A DNA stretch of 64,000 nt from Bradyrhizobium hipponense (GCF_008123965.1 NZ_VSTH01000127.1:1-64000); one strand, 5' to 3'; shown: positions 43,720 through 53,126, numbered from the stretch's first letter. Made by a program: numbers and translations. Notes: generated by a model from the letters alone, not told the origin.

Positions 43720-44010
43720 TGGCCTTTGACAGGTTTGTCATGACGAGGCGCCACGCGGACAGCAGCCGCTTCATTGCTCGTGAGACCGATGACGGGACCG
43801 TTGCTGGCATCGAGCCAGTCGAGCGTATCGCGCGCGGTGACCGCCAGCGGTCGCAAGGTCAATCCGGCCTCGTCTGCTGGCGACCTATCGCGCGTGAGGA
43901 AGCCCACGAAGTCGGGCAGGGGCAGTCCCATCGGAAGCGATCGCGGGCGCCCAGCGCATGAGGTCGTTCCCTTCCAGGAACGTCCAGTAGCATCGATCCG
44001 CTCCGCCTGC
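43720..44010 (-). pseudogene. Remnant of the C-terminal end of an NAD-dependent epimerase/reductase
   Basis: Reading leftward, one frame gives FLEGNDLMRWAPAIASDG (about 44005-43940); a second frame then gives LPDFVGFLTRDRSPADEAGL followed by TLRPLAVTARDTLDWLDA (about 43925-43800). Together these match the order of the last 70 residues of isoflavone-reductase-like or SDR epimerases (FL..V.PW, then GF...D.SRA...GLTFRPLA.TARDTLAW). A frameshift separates the two pieces and no N-terminal part is left, so it is decayed. The rest of 43611-44024 holds only the efflux operon promoter region. Confidence 0.5.
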
Positions 44011-44024
44011 GGCCGATCAATCTT

Positions 44025-45098
44025 TCACCGCTCCTTGATCTCCGCGTACTTCGCCAGCGCCCGTTCGAACTTCCTGTTGAACAGCCACATGGCGCCGAGA
44101 ATTTCGCGGAAGCTTGGCGAGGTCCGCGACCTGTCGGCCTGTCCGAATGCGAAGATGCTGTTGTTGCGCAGATGCTTCATGATGGTGGGACTAGACACCC
44201 TGTAGTCCAGCAGATTGCCAGATTTGAGCGCTGAACGTGTCGGGGTGGGAATGATCTGGATCAGCTCGAACAGCTTCATCTGGTCGATCGGATCGGGCAG
44301 CGTCTTCACGATCACGGGGATCTCCGCGAAAAGCTCGGCATGCGCATTCATGAGGCCGTCTCGCACCGCGGTCCAATGGTTGAAGCGGTGATCGGTGCCG
44401 CGGGCGCGCGCCTCTTCCTTGTCGTCGCGCGCGTTCAGCTCGGGATCGGCCGCGGCGACCGCAGGCTTGATGGCCTCCCATTTCCGGCGTCCGTTACGGT
44501 CTTCGGACGGGCCGGTCTGAAGACTGCCCATATAGGTGTTCGAGCGCCCGTTGCGGACATTCTGCTTGCCGTTGGTCTCCGCAAAGAACAGCCCGAGGCT
44601 GATCCGGCCGGCCGCTTCGGCGTGAACCGGGGCCAGCCCCTTGGCGCGCGCGATCGCAACCGCAAGATCGACGACGTCCTTGAACGGCGTTGCCGAGGCT
44701 TGCGCGCCGGCAGGTGGCGCCTCCATCAGGTCGAACAGCCGTCCGTATTCGTCGATCAGCGGTTCGATGTCGGCGTCGAAATAGGCTGGTGGAATTTCGA
44801 ACTTGTTCGGCCTTCCGATCCTGGACGGCATGGCGTCAGTGAGATCCTTGTAGGTGCTGATCACCGCGACCCGCGCCAGATAGATCGCCTGTCCGGGCAG
44901 GTTTGGCAGCGGCTGCTTCGACTCGATCTGGTTGCGCCGCTCGGCAAGGATCGATTTGAAATCGACGAGCGCGCGCTCGTAGGCGGCAAGCGCATCGGAT
45001 TGCCTGGCGGTGAGCGCATCCTTCTGTCCCATGGCGGGCGCCATGATGGCGAAGGCAACAGCCATGAAGGCTGCAACGGCAAGACGTCTCGGTCTCAT
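44025..45098 (-). CDS. Exported protein of unknown function, weak lytic-transglycosylase resemblance
   Basis: A 357-residue protein with a Sec signal peptide (MRPRRLAVAAFMAVAF, cleavage near AMG-Gln25). I do not recognise the family. One region, FFAETNGKQN (Glu174) followed 15 residues later by TYMGSLQTG, has the order of the catalytic Glu and G-L-M-Q-type motif of lysozyme-fold transglycosylases, but the spacing and flanks are not convincing. The protein is helical and charged, ending RKFERALAKYAEIKER. It stands alone on the minus strand. Confidence 0.75.
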   Translation of the reverse strand: MRPRRLAVAAFMAVAFAIMAPAMGQKDALTARQSDALAAYERALVDFKSILAERRNQIESKQPLPNLPGQAIYLARVAVISTYKDLTDAMPSRIGRPNKFEIPPAYFDADIEPLIDEYGRLFDLMEAPPAGAQASATPFKDVVDLAVAIARAKGLAPVHAEAAGRISLGLFFAETNGKQNVRNGRSNTYMGSLQTGPSEDRNGRRKWEAIKPAVAAADPELNARDDKEEARARGTDHRFNHWTAVRDGLMNAHAELFAEIPVIVKTLPDPIDQMKLFELIQIIPTPTRSALKSGNLLDYRVSSPTIMKHLRNNSIFAFGQADRSRTSPSFREILGAMWLFNRKFERALAKYAEIKER

Positions 45099-45226
45099 TG
45101 CCCGTTCCCCAAGGTCTGCGAAGGCCTTCCGATGAGGCCTGTCGATTCGATGGCCAAGGGGATCGTAAACATCGGATGCGAGGGCTGGCGAGATGCAAAT
45201 CCCCGCTCAACAGCAATTCTTCGCCG

Positions 45227-46720
45227 TCATGCCGCCGCACGATAGTCCGGAGCCGAAGCCAGGAACTTCGCGTAGGCATCCGCGTCCGGCGGCTGGAAGC
45301 GGCCTGCGAGCCCGCCACGCTTCTGTTCCTTGGTGCCGATGTCGGCCAGCAGCTCATCGAAATGGCGGTAGTGATAGGGCGCGACGCAAAGACCGCCGTA
45401 GACGCCGGCGGCCGGCCGCTCGACCCGCTTGAAGTGCAGCATCATCTCGATGTTCTCGCGCATCTGTTGCGCACTCGGCTGACGTGCGAGCTGACCGTCG
45501 GCATAACGGACCAGCCAGTTGGCGGCGAGGTCGGCGCAGAGCACGGTGCAGAATGAGGAGTTGAAGCCGACGAAGCCAAGATCCGGCAGGTCGGGATTGG
45601 CGATCAAGCGATAGAGCCGGTACTGCCCGTCCGCGTCGACCAGCTTTGCCTGATACGCGGCGGGCAGGAATGGCACGCCGAGCTTGTAGCCGATCGCGAG
45701 CAGCGCGACATCCGCAGCGACGCGCTCGCCGCCGCTCATCACGATGGTGTCGCCGTCATAATGATCGAAGCTGCCGAGCACGGCCTTGATGCGGCCGTCG
45801 GCCACCATCGGATAGAAGCCGGGCGTTGCGATCGGTACCGAGCAGTTGACGCCGTCCTCGATCCGCTCCTTCGGCACCATCTTGCATCGCTTCAGCTTGA
45901 GCTGCGTTTTCAACAGGCCCTCCAGCCCGCGCCAGTTCGCCCAGACCAACGGTGCGGCGATGCGGTGCGCAAGCCGCGACATCGCCCCGATACCCCAGCC
46001 CGGAAACATCTCCTCCTGGGCGCGGATGTAGAGGATGCGCTTGAAGTTCACGAGCCCGCCGATGAAATAAGGAATGCGCCAGACCGGCTCGCGCATCACG
46101 ATCGTCACCTCGCGTGCGCCTGCCTTCACGGCGTTCACCGCGATATCGGTCGCCGATTTCGATCCGCCGAGCACGACGACGCGGCGGCCTTTGGTCAGTG
46201 CCGGATCGTTGTATTTCGATGAATGGAGGACCTGTCCGCCCTTCGCCACAAACCCGTCTTTGCCGGCGCAGTGCAACTCCCGCGGCTCGTTGAATTGCCC
46301 GGTGCAGACCGCGACGAAGTCGAAATCTTCGATCGAGGCTGCGCCGTCCTTGTTGGTGAGCGCGAGCGTCCAGCCCGGCCTGCCGTCGGCGCGCCGCTCC
46401 ATGCCCGATACCCCGGTGTTGAGGCGCAGCATGGCGTCGAGGCCAAAACTCCGGGCATAGTCGCTGAGATAGGCATGGACCTGCGGCCCGGTCGGCCATT
46501 CCGGGTAGGAGTCGGGCATGGCGCGGTCAGTGTAGCGGTAGAGCTCCTTGGGGCTCTGGGTCTGCACCTCCGGATAGGAGCGCGCGGGCTCCCAGACGCC
46601 GCCGAGATCGCCGCTGCGCTCGACGATGGTGACTCGATGACCGCGAGTCGAGAACGCCTTGGCGGCGGCAAGGCCGGAGACGCCGGCGCCGATTACGCAG
46701 ACATACTTTGGACTGACCAT
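45227..46720 (-). CDS. Flavin-containing monooxygenase (FMO / Baeyer-Villiger-like)
   Basis: A 497-residue flavoprotein. An FAD site VIGAGVSGLAAAKAF opens the protein, ERSGDLGGVWEPARSYPEVQ follows, the FMO-type fingerprint GQVLHSSKYND lies near residue 180, and the NADP site VVLGGSKSATDIAV comes just after. Oxidises an N, S or carbonyl group of an unknown organic substrate with NADPH and O2. I chose the ATG at 46720 (MVSPKYVCV); an ATG at 46753 would add 11 residues. It lies next to a cupin gene on the same strand and an AraC regulator on the other. Confidence 0.92.
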   Translation of the reverse strand: MVSPKYVCVIGAGVSGLAAAKAFSTRGHRVTIVERSGDLGGVWEPARSYPEVQTQSPKELYRYTDRAMPDSYPEWPTGPQVHAYLSDYARSFGLDAMLRLNTGVSGMERRADGRPGWTLALTNKDGAASIEDFDFVAVCTGQFNEPRELHCAGKDGFVAKGGQVLHSSKYNDPALTKGRRVVVLGGSKSATDIAVNAVKAGAREVTIVMREPVWRIPYFIGGLVNFKRILYIRAQEEMFPGWGIGAMSRLAHRIAAPLVWANWRGLEGLLKTQLKLKRCKMVPKERIEDGVNCSVPIATPGFYPMVADGRIKAVLGSFDHYDGDTIVMSGGERVAADVALLAIGYKLGVPFLPAAYQAKLVDADGQYRLYRLIANPDLPDLGFVGFNSSFCTVLCADLAANWLVRYADGQLARQPSAQQMRENIEMMLHFKRVERPAAGVYGGLCVAPYHYRHFDELLADIGTKEQKRGGLAGRFQPPDADAYAKFLASAPDYRAAA

Positions 46721-46826
46721 CGGATTGCTCGCAAATTCGAGTGTTCTGGGCACAGCAGGCCGCGTTCGGCCGCGCTGTACGGCCGCTCGACCTGCGACGA
46801 AGCAGAAATGGGAGGAGGCCGGCCGC

Positions 46827-47276
46827 CTAGTCGTTCGCTTCAGGCGGCAGGAAGTCGACCTCGTGCAGCGCCGAGATGCGCACCACCTCGGCGGGGTCGG
46901 TCAGATTGTGCAGCTGGTTGAACAACGCTTCCAGCTTCTGCATGGGCGAGACCCAGAACAGCGCACGGCAGGGCTTATCCGACTTGTTGAAATAGCCGTG
47001 CGGAATGCCGCGCGGCATGCGCACGAGGTCGCCTGCATGGGCCTTGACCCACTGTCCGTCGAGCTTGAGGTCGAGCACGCCCTCCTGCACCAGGATGAAT
47101 TCCTCCTGGGTCGGGTGGATGTGGACCGGCACGAACTGGCCCGGCTCGCTGTTGGTCTCGAACGCGAAAGTGGAGTCGGTGACGGCCTTGGGGAAATACA
47201 CCTGGCCCAGGATGTTCCAGGTCTTGCCGCCATATCCGGTGCCGTTCGCGGTAATGCCCTTCTCGAGTGCAGTCAT
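46827..47276 (-). CDS. Cupin-domain protein
   Basis: A 149-residue single-cupin protein. Metal ligands appear in VHIHPTQEEFILVQEG and MPRGIPHGYF, the two cupin motifs. Cytoplasmic, possibly a small-molecule dioxygenase, isomerase or binding protein. It lies 106 bases before the monooxygenase gene on the same strand, so the two may form an operon, and is divergent from an AraC regulator whose start is 189 bases away. Confidence 0.88.
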   Translation of the reverse strand: MTALEKGITANGTGYGGKTWNILGQVYFPKAVTDSTFAFETNSEPGQFVPVHIHPTQEEFILVQEGVLDLKLDGQWVKAHAGDLVRMPRGIPHGYFNKSDKPCRALFWVSPMQKLEALFNQLHNLTDPAEVVRISALHEVDFLPPEAND

Positions 47277-47465
47277 AGCTCGCCTCCATCGTGGATCCCA
47301 GCGAGGGTGGAGCTTCGGGCACGCGCAGGGCGCTGTCTATCCGCTAAACGAATCCCTGCGCGGCCGGTGGCCGCACAGCCCGACGTTTTTGCCTCAGGGC
47401 TCTTTCCGCGGGCCGGGAACTCTTATAGGCTTAAAACACTTCCGTGGCGCGAAGGGTGGTCGACC

Positions 47466-48491
47466 ATGTCCGCTGCCGAGCTCGAAACGAGTGCGCGTCG
47501 GTCCGGTGCCGAAAGGCTCACGGCGTTCGCCCGCGTCACCACTGATGACGTCGACGAGGCGGCCGAGCAGATCGGGCGCATCTTCTGCCCGCATGACCTG
47601 ATGCCGGCCCAGGCGCGGCCATCCGGCTTCTATGCTACACACAATTGCGCGGCGTTCGACGGCTTCTCCATCAACTACGTTGCCTATGGTGGGTCGGTCA
47701 CGATCGATCCCGGCTGCCTTGAGCGCTTCTTTCTGGTGCAGATCCCGCTCGCGGGCACGGCCCGCATTCGTGCCGGCGCCCGCGAACTCGACACCGCGCC
47801 GGAGCGGATGGCGTCGTTGTTGTCGCCGACGATTCCGACCCGAATGGTTTGGACCGGTTGCGCGCAGGCGATCCTGCTGCTTGACCGCCGCGTGGTCGAG
47901 CAGCGCGCCGCTGCATTGTCGGGCAGGGCGGCCGGTACGATCGAGTTCGATCCGGCCATCGATCTCGATAACCCGGCCGCGCGCAGCCTCTGGGCGAAGC
48001 TCGATGACCTCATGACGCTCGCCGAGCGCCTCGGTCCCGGCGCCAGGCTGCCGGCGGTCGCCGGCGCCAACTGGCGCGAGGCGCTGCTCGACCATCTTCT
48101 CAACGCCCAGCCGCATGGTTTGTCCGGCGCGGTCCGAACCTTCTCGGGCCGGGCCGAACGCCTGCCGCGCGCCCTGCGCGCCGCGCGCGACTGTCTCCAC
48201 GACATGGCTTGCGAACCGCTCGACCTCGTGCAACTGGCATCCTCCTCCGGCGTTGGCATCCGCGCGCTCCAGCTTGGCTTCCGCCGACATTTCGGCGTGT
48301 CGATCTCGGAGATGCTGCTCGACATTCGCCTTGCCAAACTACACGCCCGGCTCTCGCGCGCCGCCCCTGATGCCTCCATCACCGGCATCGCCTTCGATCT
48401 CGGCTTCACCCATCTCGGTCGTATGGCCGGCGCCTATCGCGAAAAATTCGGCGAGACGCCATCGGCGACGCTGAGACGACGGATGAGCTAG
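47466..48491 (+). CDS. AraC-family transcriptional regulator (AraC_binding_2/cupin_6 type)
   Basis: A 341-residue regulator with an N-terminal sensor domain of the FeaR-like group (FDGFSINYVAYGGSVTIDPG, FFLVQIPLAGTARI) and a C-terminal AraC helix-turn-helix (LVQLASSSGVGIRALQLGFR, then IAFDLGFTHLGRMAGAYREK, GETPSATLR). Divergent from the cupin-monooxygenase genes, which it probably controls. The ATG at 47466 gives the normal length; the frame is open upstream only by chance. Confidence 0.9.
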   Translation: MSAAELETSARRSGAERLTAFARVTTDDVDEAAEQIGRIFCPHDLMPAQARPSGFYATHNCAAFDGFSINYVAYGGSVTIDPGCLERFFLVQIPLAGTARIRAGARELDTAPERMASLLSPTIPTRMVWTGCAQAILLLDRRVVEQRAAALSGRAAGTIEFDPAIDLDNPAARSLWAKLDDLMTLAERLGPGARLPAVAGANWREALLDHLLNAQPHGLSGAVRTFSGRAERLPRALRAARDCLHDMACEPLDLVQLASSSGVGIRALQLGFRRHFGVSISEMLLDIRLAKLHARLSRAAPDASITGIAFDLGFTHLGRMAGAYREKFGETPSATLRRRMS

Positions 48492-48501
48492 GGGCGACGA
48501 G

Positions 48502-48603
48502 CTACTTTCGCGATCGGGTCGTGCCGCCCTCGTCAGTCGCCTGTTTGCGCAAGAAGCGCTCGACATCGGCCTGCGCCGGCACTGTGGAGGAGTCCGGCTT
48601 CAT
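48502..48603 (-). CDS. Possible small peptide of 33 residues
   Basis: An ATG-to-TAG frame encoding MKPDSSTVPAQADVERFLRK and 13 further residues, charged and helical, in the 189-base gap between the AraC gene and the XRE regulator. GGAG is 14 bases upstream, rather far. No family recognised; it may be chance. Confidence 0.3.
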   Translation of the reverse strand: MKPDSSTVPAQADVERFLRKQATDEGGTTRSRK

Positions 48604-48680
48604 GTGAGCTACAGACTCCAAGCGTCTGCGTCGAGGGTCAATTTCCGGCGGCGCGAGACGGCCGGCTTTTCCGCGGCGGT

Positions 48681-49313
48681 TCAACCTGCGGGCGAATCGG
48701 CCTGGCGCAGCGTCGTTACCCAGATCACGCGCGCCACCTGCTGGGTCGGGTTGTCGAACATGTGCGGCACGATGCTCGGAAAGCGAAAGCTGTCGCCGGC
48801 CTCGAGCAGATGCGCCTGGTTGTCGAGCCACAGCCGCAGGCTGCCTGAGAGGATATAGCCGGCCTTCTCGCCGGTGTGCTGCAGGAAGTCGGTGCCGGAC
48901 GAGGCGCCGGGATTGAGCGTGAGCTCGTAGAGTTCGAGCTGGCCCTGGTCTGCCGGCGTCAGCGCCTCCTTGACGACGCCGCTGGCCGTGAGCCGCAGCA
49001 GCCGCCGGCTGTTCTTGCGCACGATGTAGCGCTGCACGTCGGCGGGATCGCTAGTCTCGAAGAAATAGGAAATGGGAACGTCGAGGGCGATGCTGAGCAG
49101 GCGCAGCGTGCGTATCGACGGCATGGCGCGCGCGCGTTCGAGCTGGCTGATCATGCCGTTGGAAAGGCCGGTGCGGTTGGCGACGTCCTGGATCGAAAGG
49201 CCGGCGCGCTGGCGGAGCAGGCGTACGGTCTCGCCGAGGCGCTGGTCGACCGCATCGTCGCTCTCGATCGTCGGGGCGTCCTTCGGACCGCTTGTGTCGC
49301 CGCGACCATCCAT
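48681..49313 (-). CDS. XRE-family regulator with C-terminal cupin sensor domain
   Basis: A 210-residue regulator. Residues about 22-80 are an HTH_3 domain (LRQRAGLSIQDVANRTGLSN then GMISQLERARAMPSIRTLRL), and the C-terminus is a cupin_2 domain (GEKAGYILSGSLRLWLDN, FPSIVPHMFDNPT). Such HTH-cupin proteins control amino acid, polyamine or peptide catabolism. GGGAGAG before the ATG at 49313 decides the start over a longer frame to 49388. Divergent from the ABC transporter-oxidase cluster, its probable target. Confidence 0.92.
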   Translation of the reverse strand: MDGRGDTSGPKDAPTIESDDAVDQRLGETVRLLRQRAGLSIQDVANRTGLSNGMISQLERARAMPSIRTLRLLSIALDVPISYFFETSDPADVQRYIVRKNSRRLLRLTASGVVKEALTPADQGQLELYELTLNPGASSGTDFLQHTGEKAGYILSGSLRLWLDNQAHLLEAGDSFRFPSIVPHMFDNPTQQVARVIWVTTLRQADSPAG

Positions 49314-49401
49314 GTCGCTCTCCCATGCATCATCTCGCCGCCGGACCGCACCGTCCGAGGCTTCAGCCAGAGTGAAAAGGTCGCGCATACTAGCAATGCG
49401 A

Positions 49402-49460
49402 TTGACAGCTGTATTTAGTCATGATGAACTTTTGATAGAAAAATTTAGAAGCACTAAAGC
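49402..49460. promoter_or_regulatory. AT-rich divergent promoter region between the XRE regulator and the ABC cluster
   Basis: TTGACA at 49402 fits a rightward -35 box, with only weak -10 candidates after it. TTTAGT (49414-49419) and ACTAAA (49453-49458) are inverted copies 33 bases apart. The patch is clearly AT-rich compared with its surroundings. I take it as the regulated promoter area; the exact sites are uncertain. Confidence 0.35.
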
Positions 49461-49529
49461 CCACTCCTGTCCCTTGCCGGGGTCTCGGGGCGCGGGAGAT
49501 GGTGCCGCGTGCGACAACGGAGAGTGGTC

Positions 49530-51221
49530 ATGGCAGACGACACCGGCAGGTTCGGCGCTCCGGCACTGCATCTCGGCATTCCGAATCGCCGTCAGTTCTT
49601 TCAGCTCGGTGTTGGCGCGGCGGCGGGGTGGAGTCTTTCCGGCTCCACGTTTGCCCAGAGCGAACGCCCGACCAATCCTCCGGACAAGCCGCGCGGGCAG
49701 GTGATCGCGGCGCTGTCGCAGGAGCCGACCGTCTTTCATCCCCTGATGCCGGGCATCGAGGTCGATCAGGGCATCTGGTGGCAGGTGTTCTCGCCACTCT
49801 GGTTCATCGATCCCGATGGCAACTTCGTTCCCGACCTCGCCCGCGAAGTCCCGACGATCGAGAACGGCGGCCTGTCGGCCGACGGTCTGACCTGGAAGAT
49901 CAAGCTGCGCAGCGACGTGAAGTGGCACGATGGCACGCCGTTCACCGCCGAGGACGTCAAGTTCTCGCTCGATCTGATCAACAATCCGGATTTCCGCGCG
50001 CGCAGCCGCGTCGGCCATAGCCTGGTGAAGGACATCAAGGTCGTCGCGCCCGACGAGATCCATTGGCGGATGGAAGCTGCCTATTCGCCCTACATGTCGA
50101 TCCTGGGGGCGCTGACCTTCATCGTGCCCAAGCACATCCTGGAGAAGGTGACCGATCCGAACGCCTCGCCGTTCCACAACGCGCCGGTCGGGACCGGACC
50201 GTTCCGCTGGGGCGAGCGCGTGCCGGGCGACCACATTCAGTTGAATGCCCATACCGGCTACCACGGCAAGGGACCTTACCTCGAGCGCGTCGTCTTCAAA
50301 TACATTCCGGACCTCACTGTTCTCTACACGCAGTTCCGCACCGGTCAGGTCGATTACACTGGCCTGCAAGGCATTTTGCCGAACTTCGTCCAGGAGGCGA
50401 AGGCGCTGAAGGGGCGCAAGATCTTCGTCTCCTCGACGTCATCGGTGGAGCACATCGCGCCCAATCTGGAGTTTGGTCCTTTCGCGGACCGCACGGTGCG
50501 CGAGGCGCTGTATCTCGCCATCAACAAGCAGGCGATCATCGATGCCCTGAACTATGGCCTGCCGAGGCAGACCGAAAGTTTCGTGCCGCAGCAGGCCTGG
50601 TCGTTCCAGCAGGGACTGCCGCAGCACAAATACGATCCTGCAAAAGCCAATACACTGCTCGATGCCGCCGGATGGGCTCGCGGCTCCGGCGGCGTGCGCG
50701 AGAAGGGCGGCGTCAAGCTCGAATTCGCCAATTCGACGACATCGGGCAACGCGGTGCGCGAGCAGACCCAGCAGCTTCTGATCCAGGACTGGCGTGCCAT
50801 TGGCGCTGCGATGCGCGTCAACAACATGCCGGCCGCCGTCATCTGGGGTGACTTCTGGCAGCAATCAAAATTCAATTCGGTGATAGTCGGGGTGAACTTC
50901 ATGTTGGGCAGCGATCCCGACGTGACGCCCCGCTTCGGCTCCGGCGCGATTCCCGCCAAGGGCGGCCGTGGCTACAACACCTATCAGTACCGCAGCCCGG
51001 AGGCCGACCGTCTCCTCGCCGAGGGCGCCAAGCAGTTCGAGCTGGCGCAGCGCAAGACGACCTATGGCGATCTGCAAAAGCTGATCCGCAACGACCTCGC
51101 GATCCTGCCGCTGTTCCAGGGTTTCATCGCCGAAGGCGTGAAGGAAGGGCTCCAGGGTTTCCGCCCCAACATCAACATGTCAATCAACTGCTGGAACATC
51201 CGCGAATGGTATTGGGCGTGA
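49530..51221 (+). CDS. ABC transporter solute-binding protein, family 5 (peptide/opine type), Tat-exported
   Basis: A 563-residue periplasmic binding protein. The twin-arginine signal NRRQFFQLGVGAAAG (Arg20-Arg21) ends near TFAQ at 43. The mature part shows the family 5 pattern: LSQEPTVFHPLMPG, LTWKIKLRSDVKWHDGTPFT, GTGPFRWGERVPGDH and FADRTVREALYLAINKQAII. GGAGAG precedes the ATG at 49530. It delivers an oligopeptide, opine or similar molecule to the permeases encoded next. Confidence 0.93.
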   Translation: MADDTGRFGAPALHLGIPNRRQFFQLGVGAAAGWSLSGSTFAQSERPTNPPDKPRGQVIAALSQEPTVFHPLMPGIEVDQGIWWQVFSPLWFIDPDGNFVPDLAREVPTIENGGLSADGLTWKIKLRSDVKWHDGTPFTAEDVKFSLDLINNPDFRARSRVGHSLVKDIKVVAPDEIHWRMEAAYSPYMSILGALTFIVPKHILEKVTDPNASPFHNAPVGTGPFRWGERVPGDHIQLNAHTGYHGKGPYLERVVFKYIPDLTVLYTQFRTGQVDYTGLQGILPNFVQEAKALKGRKIFVSSTSSVEHIAPNLEFGPFADRTVREALYLAINKQAIIDALNYGLPRQTESFVPQQAWSFQQGLPQHKYDPAKANTLLDAAGWARGSGGVREKGGVKLEFANSTTSGNAVREQTQQLLIQDWRAIGAAMRVNNMPAAVIWGDFWQQSKFNSVIVGVNFMLGSDPDVTPRFGSGAIPAKGGRGYNTYQYRSPEADRLLAEGAKQFELAQRKTTYGDLQKLIRNDLAILPLFQGFIAEGVKEGLQGFRPNINMSINCWNIREWYWA

Positions 51222-51248
51222 ACCGTCCGGTGCGCGGGCCCGTCTGAG

Positions 51249-52199
51249 ATGGTGCGCTACGTCGTCAATCGCCTGGCGCAGGCGGTCATGTTGCTGGTGA
51301 TCGTCTCCGCGATCGGCTTTGCCATCCTGCATCTGGCACCGGGCGGTCCGCTCTCGCAATTCGCGGCGTCCGCGCAGATGACGCAGGAGGACCTCGAACG
51401 CGTCACGCGGCAGCTCGGCCTCGATCGACCATTGCCGATCCAGTACCTCGACTGGTTCGGCCGTATGCTGAGAGGCGACTGGGGCCGCTCCTACCGCGAC
51501 GGCGAGGCGGTGCTGTCGGTGATCTCCTCGCATCTCGGCGCCACCCTGGAGCTGATGACGACGGCGACGATCATCGCGGTGCTGCTCGGCTGCTGGATCG
51601 GTGTGTTAGGGGCGCTACGCCGCTATTCGCTGTTCGATTCGCTGGCGACCGTCGGCGCCATGATCGCGCTGTCGATCCCGACCTTCTGGTTCGGCCTCGT
51701 CACCATCTACGTGTTCTCGGTGAAGCTCGGCTGGCTGCCGGCCGGCAACCGCGAGACCGTCGGCGACGGCTCGCTGCTCGATCTGCTCCATCATCTGATC
51801 GCGCCGGCGCTGGTGCTGGCGCTGGTCGAGACCGCGATGTGGGGCCGCTTCATGCGTTCCTCCATGCTTGAGGTCATCAACCAGGACTATATCCGCACCG
51901 CGCGCGCCAAGGGCATGCCGGAGTGGCATATCCTCACCGTGCACGCCTTGCGCAACGCGCTATTGCCGATGATCACCGTTGCCGGCTTGCAATTTCCGAC
52001 GCTGCTTGGAGGAGCGCTGGTCGCCGAGACCGTGTTCACCTGGCCCGGCATGGGCCGGCTGTTTCTCGATTCCATCGGCTATCGCGACTATCCGGTGGTG
52101 ATGGGCATCTTGATGTTTTCGGCGACGATGGTGTTGATCGGCTCGCTGCTGGCCGACATCTTCTATGCCGTCGTCGATCCGCGCATCCGGGTGGGCTAG
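51249..52199 (+). CDS. ABC transporter permease (DppB type)
   Basis: A 316-residue inner-membrane permease with six helices. It opens VRYVVNRLAQAVMLLVIVS-like text after Met, has APGGPLSQFAASAQMTQEDL in the first periplasmic loop, and the EAA-type cytoplasmic motif DYIRTARAKGMPEWHILTVH. Begins 27 bases after the binding protein gene and ends 3 bases before the second permease. Confidence 0.94.
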   Translation: MVRYVVNRLAQAVMLLVIVSAIGFAILHLAPGGPLSQFAASAQMTQEDLERVTRQLGLDRPLPIQYLDWFGRMLRGDWGRSYRDGEAVLSVISSHLGATLELMTTATIIAVLLGCWIGVLGALRRYSLFDSLATVGAMIALSIPTFWFGLVTIYVFSVKLGWLPAGNRETVGDGSLLDLLHHLIAPALVLALVETAMWGRFMRSSMLEVINQDYIRTARAKGMPEWHILTVHALRNALLPMITVAGLQFPTLLGGALVAETVFTWPGMGRLFLDSIGYRDYPVVMGILMFSATMVLIGSLLADIFYAVVDPRIRVG

Positions 52200-52202
52200 G
52201 CG

Positions 52203-53078
52203 ATGACGAGCGCAACTCTCGCCACCGTTCAGCTCGCGCCAGGCCAGGCCGCCTGGCGGCGATTCCGCCGGCACCGGCTGGCGCTGGCTGGCGCCGTGAT
52301 CATTTTGATTCTAGTTCTCGGTTCGGCGCTTGGCCCATATCTGCTGCCATTCGATGACACCTATATCGACATCATGAAGCGGTTCGCGCCGCCATTTTCG
52401 GGTGCGCACATCCTCGGCACGGACGAGCTTGGCCGCGACGTGCTGGCTCGGCTGATGATGGGCGGGCGAGTGTCGCTTTCGATCGGCATCGTCGCGATGG
52501 TGATCGCGATGGCGGTTGGCATCGCCGTCGGCGCCTTCGCCGGTTTCTATGGCGGCGTGGTCTGCGCGGTGCTGATGCGGCTGGTTGACGCCGTGCTGTG
52601 CTTTCCGACGATCTTCCTCCTGCTCGCGCTCGCTGCGCTCACCGAGCCGGGCCTTGTCACCACCACGGTGCTGATTGCGGCCACCGCCTGGATGGCCGTC
52701 GCCCGCGTCGTCGAAGCCCAGGTGCGCTCGTTGCGCGAACGCGAATTCGCGGTGGCGGCGCTCGCCTTCGGCTCGTCGAACCTGCGCATCATGTTCCGCG
52801 AGCTCGTGCCGAATGCGATGGCGCCGATCGTGGTGGCGGCGACACTGAACGTCGCCAAGGCGATCCTGCTCGAATCCTATGTCAGCTATCTCGGCTACGG
52901 CATCCAGCCGCCGGCCGCGAGCTGGGGCAACATGCTCAACAACGCGCAGATCTATCTCACCAGCGCGCCGTGGCTGGCGATCGCGCCGGGTCTTGCCATC
53001 ACGCTCGCGGTTACGAGCTTCAACTTCCTCGGCGATGGCCTGCGCGACGCGCTCGATCCGAGGATGAACATCCCATGA
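52203..53078 (+). CDS. ABC transporter permease (DppC type)
   Basis: A 291-residue permease partner. N-terminal RRFRRHRLALAGAVIILILV, the DppC landmark GTDELGRDVLARLMMGGRVS, and the EAA motif REREFAVAALAFGSSNLRIM identify it. Three bases separate it from the DppB-type gene. A FAD oxidoreductase gene follows 48 bases downstream. Confidence 0.94.
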   Translation: MTSATLATVQLAPGQAAWRRFRRHRLALAGAVIILILVLGSALGPYLLPFDDTYIDIMKRFAPPFSGAHILGTDELGRDVLARLMMGGRVSLSIGIVAMVIAMAVGIAVGAFAGFYGGVVCAVLMRLVDAVLCFPTIFLLLALAALTEPGLVTTTVLIAATAWMAVARVVEAQVRSLREREFAVAALAFGSSNLRIMFRELVPNAMAPIVVAATLNVAKAILLESYVSYLGYGIQPPAASWGNMLNNAQIYLTSAPWLAIAPGLAITLAVTSFNFLGDGLRDALDPRMNIP

Positions 53079-53126
53079 CGAGCCCAGCCCACCTGCTTCG
53101 ATCGAACGGAATATCTGGAGTATCCC

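Noticed and set aside
43611-43931. N-terminal extension of the efflux adaptor by 107 residues
   Set aside because: A complete lipoprotein signal starts at 43610; the upstream frame is epimerase remnant and promoter.
46659-47465. Upstream extension of the AraC gene frame to 610 codons
   Set aside because: The added part is antisense to the monooxygenase start and the cupin gene; the regulator is full length from 47466.
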